A DNA stretch of 64,000 nucleotides from Henckelia pumila (GCF_033568475.1 NC_133123.1:54567522-54631521), one strand, 5' to 3'. Positions 21,868 through 35,400 are shown, counted from the first letter of the stretch. The notes: generated by a model not told the origin, from the sequence alone. Made by a program: numbers and translations.

Positions 21868-23709
21868 TGAAAGAGTGGGTGCCCGGTGAGCCAACTTGTG
21901 GCTAAGGGCTTTTATGACTCTATGTATAAACAATATTTTGTTTAATATAATTTACACTTTTATAATGGCGTTTACTTTATCTTTTATCATATTATTATGT
22001 TGTGACATACTATAAGATGTTTAGATGAAGACCTTGAATATACTATAGTGTATGTAAGATGTGGTGGCACATGGGGATGGCTATCATGAAACACATCTTA
22101 TAGTCACTGTATATTCTAAACAGTTCCTAGTCGATTGAGCCATCCGTTAATAAGGATAAGGATCGCTCGAGATTGAGACTAGCATTTGCGATGCCGAGTA
22201 CCACGTTTCATTGGTATGGAACATAGAGATGTTCAAACCATGCAAATGGATATTCATACGATGAATGATCGAACTACCCTATCCGGACTTTCCAAGTGGT
22301 TATCACTTATCGAGTGGATAAAGTCCGCGGTTTTGGTTGTACACCATTAGTCCTTACTACTTGAAACATCATTGAGACTCTATATGCTAGTACTGTACTT
22401 TGACTCGTTTACCGACTCTATTGGGGTCATCAGGTGTCGGGATTGGGTACAGTTATGACACATATAGGAGTCGATGCTTTGTTGTCAAGGATTCACCACA
22501 TACTTGCTCGTGTGGATATCCTATGAAATCTGAGGAGATATTAGTGTGACGAATCTCTGGCCAGAGTACATGATGTGTTTTAAGAAATGGTTTCTTAGTA
22601 GCACATGCGATGTCACTATTTGATCTTCAAGATGCATTGCATAGTTATCGAATCTCGAACGACTCTCGATTTACCAATGGTTGTTGATTCGATCGGGATA
22701 TATGGATGAAGGGACCGTACTGTACGCTAACCAAAATCTATTGGTTCTTGCAGGCACTATCAGTGATACCTAGGGAATCATGGGGCGATGTTGTTAGGCG
22801 CTCTTACCATGATTCGATGGGCAAGTCTGAAATTGTTGTTCCGAGTCACAAGGAGTTGTGAGCCCACGTCTAGCTGTATCCCTAAACCATTGAGGGTCAC
22901 ACAAGTAATGGATTTTTAATCCCCGTTGAGATAATTAAATTTAAAGAGTTAAATTTAGTGAATAAAGAAGTGGGACTTCTTATATAAGAGTAGAGGGAGT
23001 AAGATTTCCTAAAATGACATAGTGATGGACATTTTTGGAAACCACTGAATTCGGATTCAGAAAATTTATCTTAACTTTAAAAGATGCAGAAATAGTTTCT
23101 GTGCACATTGGTGAAATTGGTTTATCAATATGAGTCACGATGAATTTTATATTAATTTCTGAACATGCGGGCTTTGCTTGTCAGGCTTGAACTTATGACT
23201 AATGGGCCCTAAGCTGTTAGCAGCCCACATTATAAATAAGTTATTGCAGTACAGAAATTAAATAACAGAGGCATAATTTTCGAAAAACACTAGGGTTTTC
23301 TCTCTAGTGGCCGCCGCCCATCTCATCTCTCTGTCGAAAATTCCAACCTGTGAATTTTGAATTTGCAGTCTGGTTTAACAGATCAAATTCGTTAATTCTC
23401 TTCGTAGAAACTTCTGATAGTTTTCTAGTGCAATCTATCAGAGGGATTAAACTTCTGTTCGTGGACCTGATTGAAGAATTGTTCGTCCATCAGTTCCTGG
23501 GATATACAACAAGAGCAGAGTAATTTGTTGGTGTCCATAATCTCGTTTCGAGATTTCAAGGTAAAAATTGAATTGTTATTTAATTTTTACACGCACAATT
23601 TAATCGTAAAGTTTTGATACCCATGATATGGAATCGTTCCATATAAAATTTTAAAACTTCCGCTGCACCGGGTATCAATTCTGATTGATCTGAACACCGT
23701 TTTCCAAGA
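21868..23709 (+). repeat. Copia-2 5' LTR
   Basis: 1842 bp beginning TGAAAGAGTGGGTGCCC. It holds two TATA-like words, TATATAAG at 22981 and TATAAATA at 23231. The second is followed by the region most alike in all LTR copies. Confidence 0.93.
23231..23238 (+). promoter_or_regulatory. TATA-like box in the Copia-2 5' LTR
   Basis: TATAAATA is kept in every LTR of this family in the window, including the reverse copies, about 480 bp before the LTR end. It is a reasonable U3/R promoter candidate, though the TATATAAG at 22981 is an alternative. Confidence 0.4.
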
Positions 23710-23710
23710 G

Positions 23711-23723
23711 TGGTATCAGAGCC
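23711..23723 (+). other. Primer binding site, tRNA-iMet type (Copia-2)
   Basis: TGGTATCAGAGCC is a full match to the common plant Copia primer site, one base after the LTR. Confidence 0.95.
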
Positions 23724-25442
23724 AGGTTTCTCAGATCAAGCGATTAAATTAATCGATTGTACAAAAATTTTTAAGCCTCGGTTTTTGAAACAAAATAAAT
23801 TTTTTAAAATAAAAATTTTTTTTGACGGGCAAAACACGGGCAGCGATCGTCGCTGCCCAAGGGGCAGCGACGGGCTGCCCTCGGGCTGCTCGTGATCGGC
23901 CCGGGCGGCCCGGGAAAATTAATTTTTATTTTTTAATTAAAATTTTAATATGTTAAAATTCTATTTTTGGTCCGATCGAAAATTGTTTTTGATTGGTCCA
24001 CGAGGCGTCGGATCGAATTGTTCGAGTCCGAAAATTTTAAAATTGATTTTTGGATAAATTTGAATTTTTGGAAAATTTATAGATTTTATCCGTTAAATCA
24101 GATTTTATGAAATTAATTATTTTTGGTACAATTGATGATAAGATATGATCTTATGGAAATATTGAGTAAAATATGATTTTATGTATAAAATTGGATTTTA
24201 TATGTAAAATATGATTTTATTTGATAAAAAGATAAAATATGATTTTGTATGTAAAATAAGATTTTATATATGGAATATGATTTTATCCTTTTTTAATTTA
24301 ATTTCCATTGCATGTTATCCAATAAATTAATTTTGAATTAAATATTATTGGATAAGGATGATCGATTGCCATGACCAATTTTGTAGGTGTATGTTAGGGA
24401 ATTTACATTTGTTTTTATTGTTGTTGGATTTATTAATGGGCCTGGTTTATGGCCCAATATGAATTGTCATATGTAATAAAAGTGGGCCTGGTTTATGGCC
24501 CGTTCCCACCCCTTAAAATGTATCCCCTACTTGTCATAGTTATTTATTGTAAATACATTAGACTTAGTGGGAGATGAAGATTTGAAGACGGAGGTGGGCC
24601 GAGCAGACAATAAAGACTGAAGAAATGTAAATTGGAAGCACAATGTAATAGGATTGCATTGCATACTTGCATATCACCTAGGATTGGACTTAGACTCGTG
24701 ATTGACAACCACGGGTCGATTAGTAATGGAATCGATCATCCTAAAATATAATATATGATATTATCGTTGTATGCATGTTTAGACTAAATTGTATGAATCC
24801 CGCAAGCATACAAATTTTAAATGATGAGACAAATTTTCAAAATTAAAATCCCTCATTTTAAATATGATTTAAAATTGATATCAAGATAAATTAAGGAAAT
24901 TAAAATATTGTTTAAATGTTCCTACCTTCCATCAACGATCAATGTATGAGATGCTACCCGCGGATACGGTCCGGCTCGTATTATTGGGGGGGCCCGTTCG
25001 TCGGAAAGCTGTACATTGGATCGACACATGTTGTAAGTTGGGTGGAACTCCCATGTGATCGGCTCATATTATTGGGGGATCCACATGGCGACCGTCCATC
25101 ACAACTTAATATTGATGGGTCATCTTGACATGTCACAATAAACGGCGTCATATTATTGGGCCCTTATTGGACATGAGGTAAAAACGTGGAGGTTGCTTTG
25201 GAAGCAATTGGGCTCTACCTTTTGAAAATTATGGTTGGCTGATATTATTCGGGACCATAGTTTGTCAATTGGACTCCATGTTCCCACTAAGGAAAACAGT
25301 TTCCCGTTTTCACTAGAGGGTAGTGAAATCGTTAAAATAGTGGGAGTTAGATTCATAAAATAAATTTCGCCTATTTTATGTCTTAGTAAATTAATTAAAC
25401 AATCACTGATTATTGTCTGTTTCTTTTCAGTATTTCATTAAG
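23724..25442 (+). other. Copia-2 untranslated leader
   Basis: This has the same layout as the Copia-1 leader: GC-rich palindromic tract (23825-23914), AT-rich tandem (24136-24290) and four ATATTATTGGGG-like motifs at about 24977, 25065, 25149 and 25241. No protein domain. Confidence 0.75.
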
Positions 25443-27360
25443 ATGAATTCGCGCAATCCACTATTCTCTATTCTCGAACAAAATAAACTGACTGGCGCAA
25501 ACTATACGGAATGGTTCCGTAAGTTGAAGATTGTCTTGATCTCGGAGAAGATGCTCTACGTGTTAGAAAAATCTCCTCCGAAGGAAGCACCAGCTGATAT
25601 AAGTCCGGAAGAGTTGGCCAAACTTGATATATGGTGGGACCATGATATAAAGGCCAAATGCTATATGCAAGCTTCGATGTCTGATGAACTCCAGAGGCGA
25701 TTTGAGGATACCGTGAATGCTGTTGACATTCACGTACAACTCAAGGAACTTTTTGGGGCTCAATCGAGAGCTGAAAGGTTCGCTACTGTAAAAGAGTTAA
25801 TGACGTGTCGCATGCGTGAAGGGACTTCGGTCCGTGATCATGGGGTATGAGTGATTTGGCTCATTCAGAAGTTGGTAACGCTTGATTTGGTATTGGAGCA
25901 TGAACTCAATGTGGACTTATTACTTCTTTCTCTTCCTTCATCGTTTGACGGTTTTGTGGTGAATTTCAATATGAACAAGATAGAGGCCTCCCTTGAAGAG
26001 ATGGTCAATATGCTTGTAACATATGAAGCCACTTTAAAAAAGGATAAACCAGTTCTCTTGGTGGGCTCCTCTTCTTCTGCTAAGAAGGGGCCAAGTACAA
26101 AGGGTAAGAAACGTTCTGCCCCATCCAAGAAAACCGGACCCGAGAAGAAGAACAAGACAAAGGCTTCAAACATGGAAAAGTCCAAGGATGTTTGCCATCA
26201 CTGCAAGAAACCCGGTCATTGGAAACGTAACTGCAAGGAATATCTAGAGCAGTTGCGAACTGCGAAGGGTATGTTTTATATTGAAATAAATGTTTCACTT
26301 AATACTACTTTTTGGGTATTGGATACCGGATGTGGATCTCACATTTGCAATGATTTGCAGGTGATGACTAGAAGTCGCAAGCTTAGAATGGGTGAGACCC
26401 AGCTGAGGCTCGGAAATGGTTCTAGAGTTGAAGCCAAAGCTGTGGGAGACGTTTATTTAATTTTGCAGAACGATTTTAAGTTACTTTTGAGAGATGTTTT
26501 ATTTGTTCCAAACTTGATTAAAAACATTATTTCTGTTTCTATACTTGATAGAGATGGTTTTTCTTGCAATTTTGTGAATGGGATTTGCAATATTTACAAG
26601 AATGAATGTTTGATTGGAAATGGACAACTTGAAAACGATCTATATAACTTAAAATTAAAAGACGTTCCAATAAATTATGTTGATAAACCGGTAACAACAA
26701 ACAAAAGGAAAATCGATAGTCAAAACCCGGCAAACCTTTGGCATGCTAGGCTAGGTCATATTTCCTCAAGGAGGATGAACAAGCTAGTGGGAGAGGGCAT
26801 GTTTGATATGTCTGATATTAACTCTCTACCTACTTGTGAATCCTGCCTGAAAGGAAAAATGACTAAATCTCCATTCAAGGGGAAACCTGAGCGTAGTCAA
26901 AATCTGTTGGATTTGATCCATACAGATGTTTGTGGTCCATTTAGAATTGGTACTCAATTTGGCCACACCTACTTCATTACCTTTACTGATGATTATTCAA
27001 GGTATGGGTATTTATATTTAATGAAATATAAGTCTGAAGCATTTGAAAAGTTCAAAAAATTCAAGGCTGAAGTAGAAAACAAGTTAGGTAAAAGTATTAA
27101 AGCACTTCGATCGGATCGAGGTGGAGAATACTTAAGTACCGAGTTTTTGGACTATCTGAAAGAGAATGGGATTCTCTCTCAGTAGACTCCTCCTATGACA
27201 CCTCAGCTGAATGGTGTATCGGAGAGTCGTAATCGAACTTTGTTGGACATGGTTCGATCCATGATTAGCTTCACTGAGCTTCCACCTTCGTTTTGGGGCT
27301 ACGCGCTTGAAACGGCGGTATTGTTGTTGAACAACGTCCACACCAAAGCAGTGGATAAAA
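25443..27360 (+). pseudogene. Copia-2 Gag, protease and integrase (first part)
   Basis: Gag starts near 25443 with MNSRNPLFSILEQNKL, followed by the UBN2-type capsid region (WWDHDIKAKCYM). The zinc knuckle is at 26193-26234 (CHHCKKPGHWKRNC). The protease motif LDTGCGSHIC has its DTG at 26322-26330. The GAG-pre-integrase motif HARLGHIS and the integrase core follow. The region is interrupted by the solo LTR at 27361 and has a few further breaks. Confidence 0.92.
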
Positions 27361-29220
27361 TGTTGGAAAACTGGCGAGTTCCCAGACCAATTACGATTGA
27401 TACCCGGTGCAGCGGAAGTTTAAAATTTTTCTCATGGAACGATTCCATGGTGTGGGTATCAACCATACAACGATTGAATTATTGTGTGTGTAAAATTTAA
27501 ATAACAATTAAATAAATTTTACCTCAAATCTCGCAACGAGATTAATGGACACCAACAGAACAATTCTGCTCTTGTTGTCTCTTCCTGGAACCGATGAACG
27601 CCTTCAATCAGGTCCACGAACAGAGGTTTAATCCCTCTGATAGATTGCACTAGAAAATCTATCAGAAGTTTTCTGCGAAGAGAATACACGAATTTGATTC
27701 GTTATTCCTTACTGCGATTCAAAATCACAGACCGGAATTTTCTCGGGCAGAGGGAGGGAGGGGCGGCCGAAAACGTTTTTGAGAGGGGCTAGGGTTTCGA
27801 AAATCCTGTCTCAAAAATTATGACCTGTTGTGTGTAATTTCTGTACTGAAATAACTTATTTATAATGCAGGCCACTAACACCTTAGGGCCCATTAGTCAT
27901 AAGCTGGGGCCCGACAAGCAAAGCCCACTCGTTCAGAAATTAATATAAAATTCATCGTGACTCCGATTGATGAAACGATTTCACCAATGTGCACAGAAAC
28001 CATTTCTGCACGTTTTAAAGTCAAAATAAATTTTCCTGAATCCGAATTCAGTGGTTTCCAAAAATGTCCATCCCTATGTCATTTTAGGAAATCCTACTCC
28101 CTTACTCTTATTTAAGAAGTCCAACTCCTTAGTTCATTAAATTTAACTCTTTAAATTTAACTATCTCAACGGGGATTAAAACTCCATTACACTGTGTGAC
28201 CCTCAATGGTTCAGGGATACAGCTAGCCGTGGGCTCACAACTCCTTGTGACTCGGAACAACACTTTCCGACTTGCCCAACGAATCATGGTAAAGCGCCTA
28301 GCAACATCGCCCCATGATTCCCTAGGTATCACTGATAGTGCCTACAAGAACCAATAGATTTTGGTTAACGTACAGTACGGTCCCTTCATCCAAATATCCC
28401 GATCGAATCAACAACCATTGGTATATCGAGAGTCGCTCAAGATTCGATAACTATGCAATGCATCTTGAAGATCAAATTAGTGACATCGCATGTGCTACTA
28501 AGAAACCATTTCTTAAATCACATCAAGTACTCTGGCCAGAGATTTGTCACACTAATATCTCCTCAGATCGCATAGGATATCCACACTCGCAAGTATGTGG
28601 TGAATCCTTGACAACAATGCATTGACTCCTATATGTGTCGTAACTGTACCCAATCTCGACACCTGATGACCCCCTCAGAGTCGGTAAACGAGTCAAAGCA
28701 CAGTACTAGCATATAGAGTCTCCATGATGTTTCAAGTCGTAAGGACTAATGGTGTACAACCAAAACCGCGGACTTTATCCACTCGATAAGTGATAACCAC
28801 TTGGAAAGTCCGGATAGGGTAGTTCGACTATTCATCCTATGAATATCCATTTGCATGCTTCGAACATCTCCATGTTCCCTACCAATGAAACGTGGTACTC
28901 CGCATCGCAAATGCTAGTCTCAAACTCGAGCGATCCTTATCCTTATTATCGGACGGCTCAATCGACTAGGAACGGTTTTAGAATATACAGTGACTATAAG
29001 ATGTATTTCATGATAGACATCTCCATGTTCTACCACATCTTACATACACTATAGTATATTCAAGGTCTTTATCAAAACAACAATAGTATATATAACAATA
29101 TGAAGTAATATAAAGTCATTGCCATAAAAGTGTAAATAATATTAAACAAAAGATTGTTTATACAAAGAGTCAACAAAGCCCATAGCCACACAGTTGGCTC
29201 ACTGGGCACCCACTCTTACA
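27361..29220 (-). mobile_element. Solo LTR of the Copia family nested in Copia-2
   Basis: 1860 bp reading TGTTGGAAAAC...CTCTTACA on the + strand, thus a minus-oriented LTR, with TAAAA duplications at 27356-27360 and 29221-29225. It carries the TGTAGGCACTATCAG form on its own strand and is nearer to the Copia-3 LTRs than to those of Copia-1 and Copia-2. No internal region remains, as expected after LTR-LTR recombination. Confidence 0.95.
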
Positions 29221-31196
29221 TAAAACACCATACGAGTTATGGAATGACAAAGCTCCTAAGTATTCGTACTTGAGGATTTGGGGATGTCCTGCTTACGTGA
29301 AGCAGACAGTGGGAGATAAGTTGGATAGTCGATCCACCTTATGTTATTTTGTAGGGTATCCGAAGAATTCAATCGAATATTATTTCTATCATCCTACTGA
29401 AACAAAAGTGTTTGTTTCAAGGAATGCCACCTTCTTGGAGAAGGATTTCTTATTGGATAAGAAAGGCGAGATGATGGAACTCGAAGAAATTCGAGAAGAA
29501 CCCAAGATACAAAATAATGATCCTACACCTCAGGAACCATTGATGGACACGCCTATACCTAGAAGATCCGAGAGGACTTCTAGACCTCCTATTCGATATG
29601 GTCTTCTTCTTGAAGGGGATCAAGATGAACCCGATGTTGGATGTGATCCAAGAAACTTCAAGGAAGCAATTTCTAATGCGGATTCAAATTTATGGCTTGA
29701 AACTATGCAGTCGGAAATAGATTCGATGCATACAAACCAAGTTTGGTCTTTAGTAGATCCTCCGGATGGAATTGTTCCAATAGGGTGTAAATGGATCTAC
29801 AAGAGAAAGCTTGGGCCTGATGGTAAGGTATTGACCTACAAGGCACGATTGGTGGCGAAAGGTTATACTCAAAGACAAGGAGTTGACTATGATGAAACCT
29901 TTTCACAAGTTGCAATGTTCAAGTCCATAAGAATCCTTATTGCCATAGCTGCTTGGTATGACTATGAGATATGGCAAATGGATGTAAAGACTGCATTTCT
30001 TAATGGAAACATTAAGGAAGAGATCTATATGACGCAGCCTGAGGGATACACATCCATGGGAAGCGAGCATAAGGTATGCAAGCTTCAGAGATCGATCTAT
30101 GGTCTCAAACAAGCATCAAGAAGTTGGAACCAGAAATTTGATGAAACAATAAAGGATTTTGGTTTCATCAAGAACCCGGAGGAACCGTGCGTGTACAAGA
30201 AAGTAGTTAAGGATGCTGTGACATTTTTAGTACTTTATGTTGATGACATCCTACTCATTGGAAATGACGTAGGGATGTTGCAGTCAACAAAGATATGGTT
30301 AACAGGTAGATTCTCGATGAAGGATTTAGGTGAGGCATCCTATATTCTAGGAATTCAGATCTATAGAGATAGATCTAAGAGAATGATACGACTCACTCAA
30401 TCAACTTACATCGAAACCATATTGAAAAGGTTTTCAATGGATGGGTCCAAGAGAGGACATCTACCTATGTGTCATGGAGTTTCTCTATCCAAGTCCATGT
30501 GTCCCAAGACTGATGAAGAGATAGAGAAAATGACACATGTACCATATGCGTCAGCCATAGGTAGTATCATGTATGGGATGATATCTACCAGATCGAATGT
30601 AGCATTTGCTCTGAGTGTCACGAGAAGATATCAAGCCAATCCCGGTCAAATACATTGGAAAGCCGTGAAGGACATTCTTAAGTACTTACGAAGGACTAAG
30701 AATATGTTCATGGTATATGGAGGAAGAGAATTGAAATTGGAAGGCTATACCGACTCTAGCTTCCAAAGTGACGTGGATGACTCGAAGTCAACCTCTGGAT
30801 TTGTGTTCATGCTCAATGGCGGTGCTGTCTCTTGGAAGAGTTCCAAGCAGGACACCACAACGGATTCCACCACTGAGGCAGAATACATTGCGGCATCAGC
30901 TGCTGCTAAAGAGGCCGTTTGGATGAGGAATTTTGTCCAAGAGTTGGGCGTTATTCCTGAATTTGTTGGTCCAGTCCCGGTGTACTGTGACAACACGGGT
31001 GCCGTTGCTCAGGCAAAAGGAACCAAGGTCTCATCAAAGATCCAAACACGTACTGAGAAAATACCACATCATCCGGGAGATCGTGGAAAGAGGAGACATC
31101 ACTGTCGAGAGAGTGGCCTCTGAAGACAATATCGCTGATCCACTTACTAAGCCCTTGTCAAGACCATTATTTGACAAATATCGCGAAGCAATGTGA
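29221..31196 (+). pseudogene. Copia-2 integrase end, reverse transcriptase and RNase H
   Basis: From the left come the integrase C-terminal part (RIWGCPAYVKQ; GDKLDSRS), the RT domain from about 29740 (GCKWIYKRK) with the catalytic YVDD at 30236-30247, and RNase H with GYTDSSFQSDVDD and TEAEYIAAS near 30740-30900. It ends shortly before the polypurine tract. Nearly all of it is open, but it is treated as part of a broken element. Confidence 0.93.
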
Positions 31197-31222
31197 CTAC
31201 GTAGTATGACTAGTTGGCTTTA

Positions 31223-31237
31223 GGGCAAGTGGGAGAT
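31223..31237 (+). other. Polypurine tract (Copia-2)
   Basis: GGGCAAGTGGGAGAT directly precedes the 3' LTR. The same tract is found on the minus strand in Copia-3 (41417-41431). Confidence 0.85.
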
Positions 31238-33080
31238 TGAAAGAGTGGGTGCCCGGTGAGCCAACTTGTGGCTAAGGGCTTTTATGACTCTATGTATAAA
31301 CAATCTTTTGTTTAATATAATTTACACTTTTATAATGGCGTTTACTTTATCTTTTATCATATTATTATGTTGTGACATACTATAAGAGGTTTAGATGAAG
31401 ACCTTGAATATACTATAGTGTATGTAAGATGTGGTGGCACATGGGGATGGCTATCATGAAACACATCTTATAGTCACTGTATATTCTAAACAGTTCCTAG
31501 TCGATTGAGCCGTCCGTTAATAAGGATAAGGATCGCTCGAGATTGAGACTAGAATTTGCGATGCCGAGTACCACGTTTCATTGGTATGGAACATAGAGAT
31601 GTTCAAAGCATGCAAATGAATATTCATACGATGAATGATCGAACTACCCTATCCGGACTTTCCAAGTGGTTATCACTTATCGAGTGGATAAAGTCCGCGG
31701 TTTTGGTTGTACACCATTAGTCCTTACTACTTGAAACATCATTGAGACTCTATATGCTAGTACTGTACTTTGACTCGTTTACCGACTCTATTGGGGTCAT
31801 CAGGTGTCGGGATTGGGTACAGTTACGACACATATAGGAGTCGATGCTTTGTTGTCAAGGATTCACCACATACTTGCTAGTGTGGATATCCTATGCAATC
31901 TGAGGAGATATTAGTGTGACGAATCTCTGGCCAGAGTACATGATGTGTTTTAAGAAATGGTTTCTTAGTAGCACATGCGATGTCACTATTTGATCTTCAA
32001 GATGCATTGCATAGTTATCGAATCTCGAACGACTCTCGATTTACCAATGGTTGTTGATTCGATCGGGATATATGGATGAAGGGACCGTACTGTACGCTAA
32101 CCAAAATCTATTGGTTCTTGCAGGCACTATCAGTGATACCTAGGGAATCATGGGGCGATGTTGCTAGGAGCTCTTACCATGATTCGATGGGCAAGTCGGA
32201 AATTGTTGTTCCGAGTCACAAGGAGTTGTGAGCCCATGGCTAGCTGTATCCCTGAACCATTGAGGGTCACATAAGTAATGGATTTTTAATCCCTGTTGAG
32301 ATAATTAAATTTAAAGAGTTAAATTTAGTGAATAAAGAAGTGGGACTTCTTATATAAGAGTAGAGGGAGTAAGATTTCCTAAAATGACATAGTGATGGAC
32401 ATTTTTGGAAACCACTGAATTCGGATTCAGAAAATTTATCTTGACTTTAAAAGATGCAGAAATGGTTTCTGTGCACATTGGTGAAATTGGTTTATCAATC
32501 TGAGTCACGACAAATTTTATATTAATTTCTGAACATGCGGGCTTTGCTTGTTAGGCTTGAACTTATGACTAATGGGCCCTAAGCTGTTAGCAGCCCACAT
32601 TATAAATAAGTTATTGCAGTACAGAAATTAAATAACAGAGGCATAATTTTCGAAAAACACTATGGTTTTCTCTCTAGTGGCCGCCGCCTCTCTCCTCTCT
32701 CTGTCGAAATTTCCAGCTTGTGAATTTTGAATTTGCAGTCTGGTTTAACGGATCAAATTCGTTAATTCTCTTCGTAGAAACTTCTGATAGATTTTCTAGT
32801 GCAATCTATCAGAGGGATTAAACTTCTGTTCGTGGAACTGATTGAAGAATTGTTCGTCCATCAGTTCCTGGGATATACAACAAGAGCAGAGTAATCTGTT
32901 GGTGTCCATAATCTCGTTTCGAGATTTCAAGGTAAAAATTTAATTTTTATTTAATTTTTACACGCACAATTTAATCGTAAAGTTTTGATACCCATGATAT
33001 GGAATCGTTCCATATAAAATTTTAAAACTTCCGCTGCACCGGGTATCAATTCTGATTGATCTGAACACCGTTTTTCAACA
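31238..33080 (+). repeat. Copia-2 3' LTR
   Basis: 1843 bp, TGAAAGAG...TTCAACA, colinear with the 5' LTR over its whole length and followed by GATAT. Confidence 0.95.
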
Positions 33081-33085
33081 GATAT

Positions 33086-33469
33086 TGGAATTGAATTGTA
33101 GTTGATATATTTTATTCGGCACTCGGGAGAGGGAATAATACACTTAAGTGTTCTTGGCTATTAATTGATTGAAATTCATGAAGATTAATTAATTAGGATT
33201 GATTGTTGTTGAAACCAGGTGAAATCTATACCTCTAGACCATTTTTCTCTGATTGATTTTAATCTGAAAGTTGTGTGCGTGCTTTTAAATCTTTTAATTA
33301 TTTTATTTTACTGCAAAATCCTCTAAAGTTTAATTTTCTAGATAAAATTAAGACTATTTTAATTACAAGCACTGAATATTTTCAAATTACTCCCTGTGAG
33401 ATCGATATCTGATTTAATCACTATATTAAAACTTGACACTCGTACGCTTGCGAGGAATTTTTCACAACA
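33086..33469 (+). repeat. Gypsy-1 3' LTR, right part
   Basis: The sequence after Copia-2 continues the LTR (ATTGGAATTGAATTGTAG onward), matching the antisense of 57889-58280, and ends CACAACA before the TCTCT duplication. Confidence 0.9.
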
Positions 33470-33842
33470 TCTCTCGAATTGCGGATCGGAGGAACAGGAG
33501 CTGCAGTTTCAAATGGACATAACTTTCGATCAGCTGAGACTTACTGGAGCTTCAGCCTGCTCACACGAAGCTCCACTCGATACCTATAGTGCGTATCTCG
33601 TTTAAAGAGACGAAGACGCTCAAATTCCAAAATGGAGATGGTCTTTCGGGGCATTTTTCCCGTATATCGCGCTGGGACCCACCGAAGCGGCCCGCGTCAC
33701 CTAGTTTGCACGTTCACATCGTATGATTCAGTCTATTGCATCTTTTCTATCCGCGGATTGGACTGAAAGAGTCGGAAATAGTACGGCGAGGAATCGAAAG
33801 AACAAGAAGTACGAGTAAGAAAAAAAGAAATTAATGAAAAAT

Positions 33843-33961
33843 GAGGTGCAACACGAGGACTTCCCGGGGGGTCACCCATCCTAGTACTGCTCTCCCCCAG
33901 GCACGCTTCATTTCGGAGTTCTGATGGGATCCGGTGCATTAGTGCTAGTATGATCGCACCC
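33843..33961 (-). rRNA. 5S rRNA copy 14 (CCTGGGGG variant)
   Basis: 119 bp. Shares the box A changes of copies 8 and 17 and the TACTAGCAC word near its start. Type B spacer upstream. Confidence 0.9.
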
Positions 33962-34363
33962 AACAGTGAATGAATTCTTTATTGTTTTGTCTCTCGAATT
34001 GCGGATCGGAGGAATAGGAGATGCAGTTTCAAACGGACATAACTTTCGATCTGCTGAGAGTTACGGGAGCTTCAGCTTGCTCACGCGAAGCTCTTCTCGA
34101 TACCTATAGCACGTATCTCGGTCTAAGAGACGGAGAAGCTCAAATTCAAACCCAGAGATTGTCTTTGGGGGCATTTTTCCTATAGGGCGTGCTGGGACCC
34201 ACCGAAGTGGCCCGCGTCACCCAGATCGCACGTTCACGTCCTATGATTCAGTCTATTGCATCTTTTCTATCCGTGGATTGGACTGAAAGAGTACAAAATA
34301 GGACGGAGAGGAAACAGAAGAACAAGATGTACGAGTAAGAAAAAAAGAAACTAATAAAAAAAA

Positions 34364-34482
34364 GGGGTGCAACACGAGGACTTCCCAGGGGGTCATCCAT
34401 CCTAGTACTGCTCTTTCCCAAGCACGCATAACTTCGGAGTTCTGATGGGATCTGGTGAATTAGTGCTGGTATGATCGCACCC
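34364..34482 (-). rRNA. 5S rRNA copy 15
   Basis: 119 bp. It has the nt-55 change of type C genes but a type A spacer upstream, one of the few exceptions to the gene-spacer pairing. Box C reads GGATGGATGAC. Confidence 0.9.
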
Positions 34483-34881
34483 AACAGTGAATGAATTCTT
34501 TATTGTTTTTCTCTCGAATTGCGGATCGGAGGAACATGAGCTGCAGTTTCAAACGGACATAACTTTTGATCGGCTAAGAGTTACGGGAGCTTCAGCCTGC
34601 TCACGCGAAGCTCCTCTCGATACCTACAGCAAGTATCTCGGTCTAAGAGACGGAGATGCTCAAATTACAACCTGGAGATGGTCTTTTGGGGTGTTTTTCC
34701 CGTAGGGCGCCTTGGGACCCACCAAAGCGGCCCGCGTCACCCAGATCCCACGTTCACGTCGTGTGATTAAGTCTATTGCATCTTTTCAATAAGAGTATTG
34801 GACTAAAAGAGTCGGAAATAGGACGGCGAGGAATCTGAAAAACAAGAATTACGAGTAAGAATAAAAGAAATTAATGAAAAA

Positions 34882-35000
34882 GTAGTGCAACACGAGGACT
34901 TCCCAGGTGATCAGCCATCCTAGTACTGCTCTCGCCCAAGCACGCTTAACTTCGGAGTTCTGATGGGATCCGGTGCATTAGTGCTGGTATGATCGTACCC
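34882..35000 (-). rRNA. 5S rRNA copy 16
   Basis: 119 bp, type B unit. Box A is consensus; box C reads GGATGGCTGATC, which is likely to weaken TFIIIA binding. Confidence 0.9.
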
Positions 35001-35400
35001 AACAGTGAATGAATTCTTTATTGTTTTGTCTCTCGAATTGCGGATCAGAGGAACAGGAGCTGCAGTTTCAAACGGACATAACATTCGATCTGCTGATAGT
35101 TACGGGAGCTTTAGCCTACTCACGCGAAGCTCTTCTCGATACCTAAAGCGCGTATCTCGGTCTAAGATACGGAGAAGCTCAAATTCAAACCCGAAGATGG
35201 TTTTGGGGGAATTTTTCCCGTAGGGCGCGCTGGGATCCACCGAAGTGGCCCACGTCACCCAGATCGAAAGTTCACGTTGTGTGATTCAGTCTATTGCATC
35301 TTTTTTATCCGCGGATTGGACTGAAAGAGTAAGAAATATGATGGCGAGGAATCGAAAGAACAAGAAGTACGAGTAAGAAAAAAAGAAATTAATGAAAAAT

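Larger units (their letters stand above)
21868..33080 (+). mobile_element. Copia-2: Ty1/Copia element with both LTRs, nested in Gypsy-1
   Basis: LTRs of 1842 and 1843 bp (21868-23709 and 31238-33080) are flanked by GATAT duplications (21863-21867 and 33081-33085). The empty site is visible in both Gypsy-2 LTRs. It has a primer site for tRNA-iMet, a leader, Gag, protease, integrase, RT and RNase H in Copia order, and a polypurine tract. A reverse solo LTR is inserted at 27361. The two LTRs differ at about 40 sites by eye (~2%), suggesting roughly 0.8 million years. Ends are complete, but the coding region has a few breaks. Confidence 0.95.
13771..33469 (+). mobile_element. Gypsy-1: Athila-like Ty3/Gypsy element holding nested insertions
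   Basis: The element begins TGATAAGTG and ends CACAACA, flanked by TCTCT duplications (13766-13770 and 33470-33474) in a 5S spacer. Without the Copia-2 insertion and its duplicated target it would be ~8.5 kb. It has a partial 5' LTR, a Gag-protease frame, a second frame of the Athila third-ORF type, a polypurine tract and a full-length 3' LTR split by Copia-2. I find no RT or integrase region. LTR portions differ by roughly 5% by eye, giving an age near 2 million years at a rate of 1.3e-8. It is broken in several places. Confidence 0.9.
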
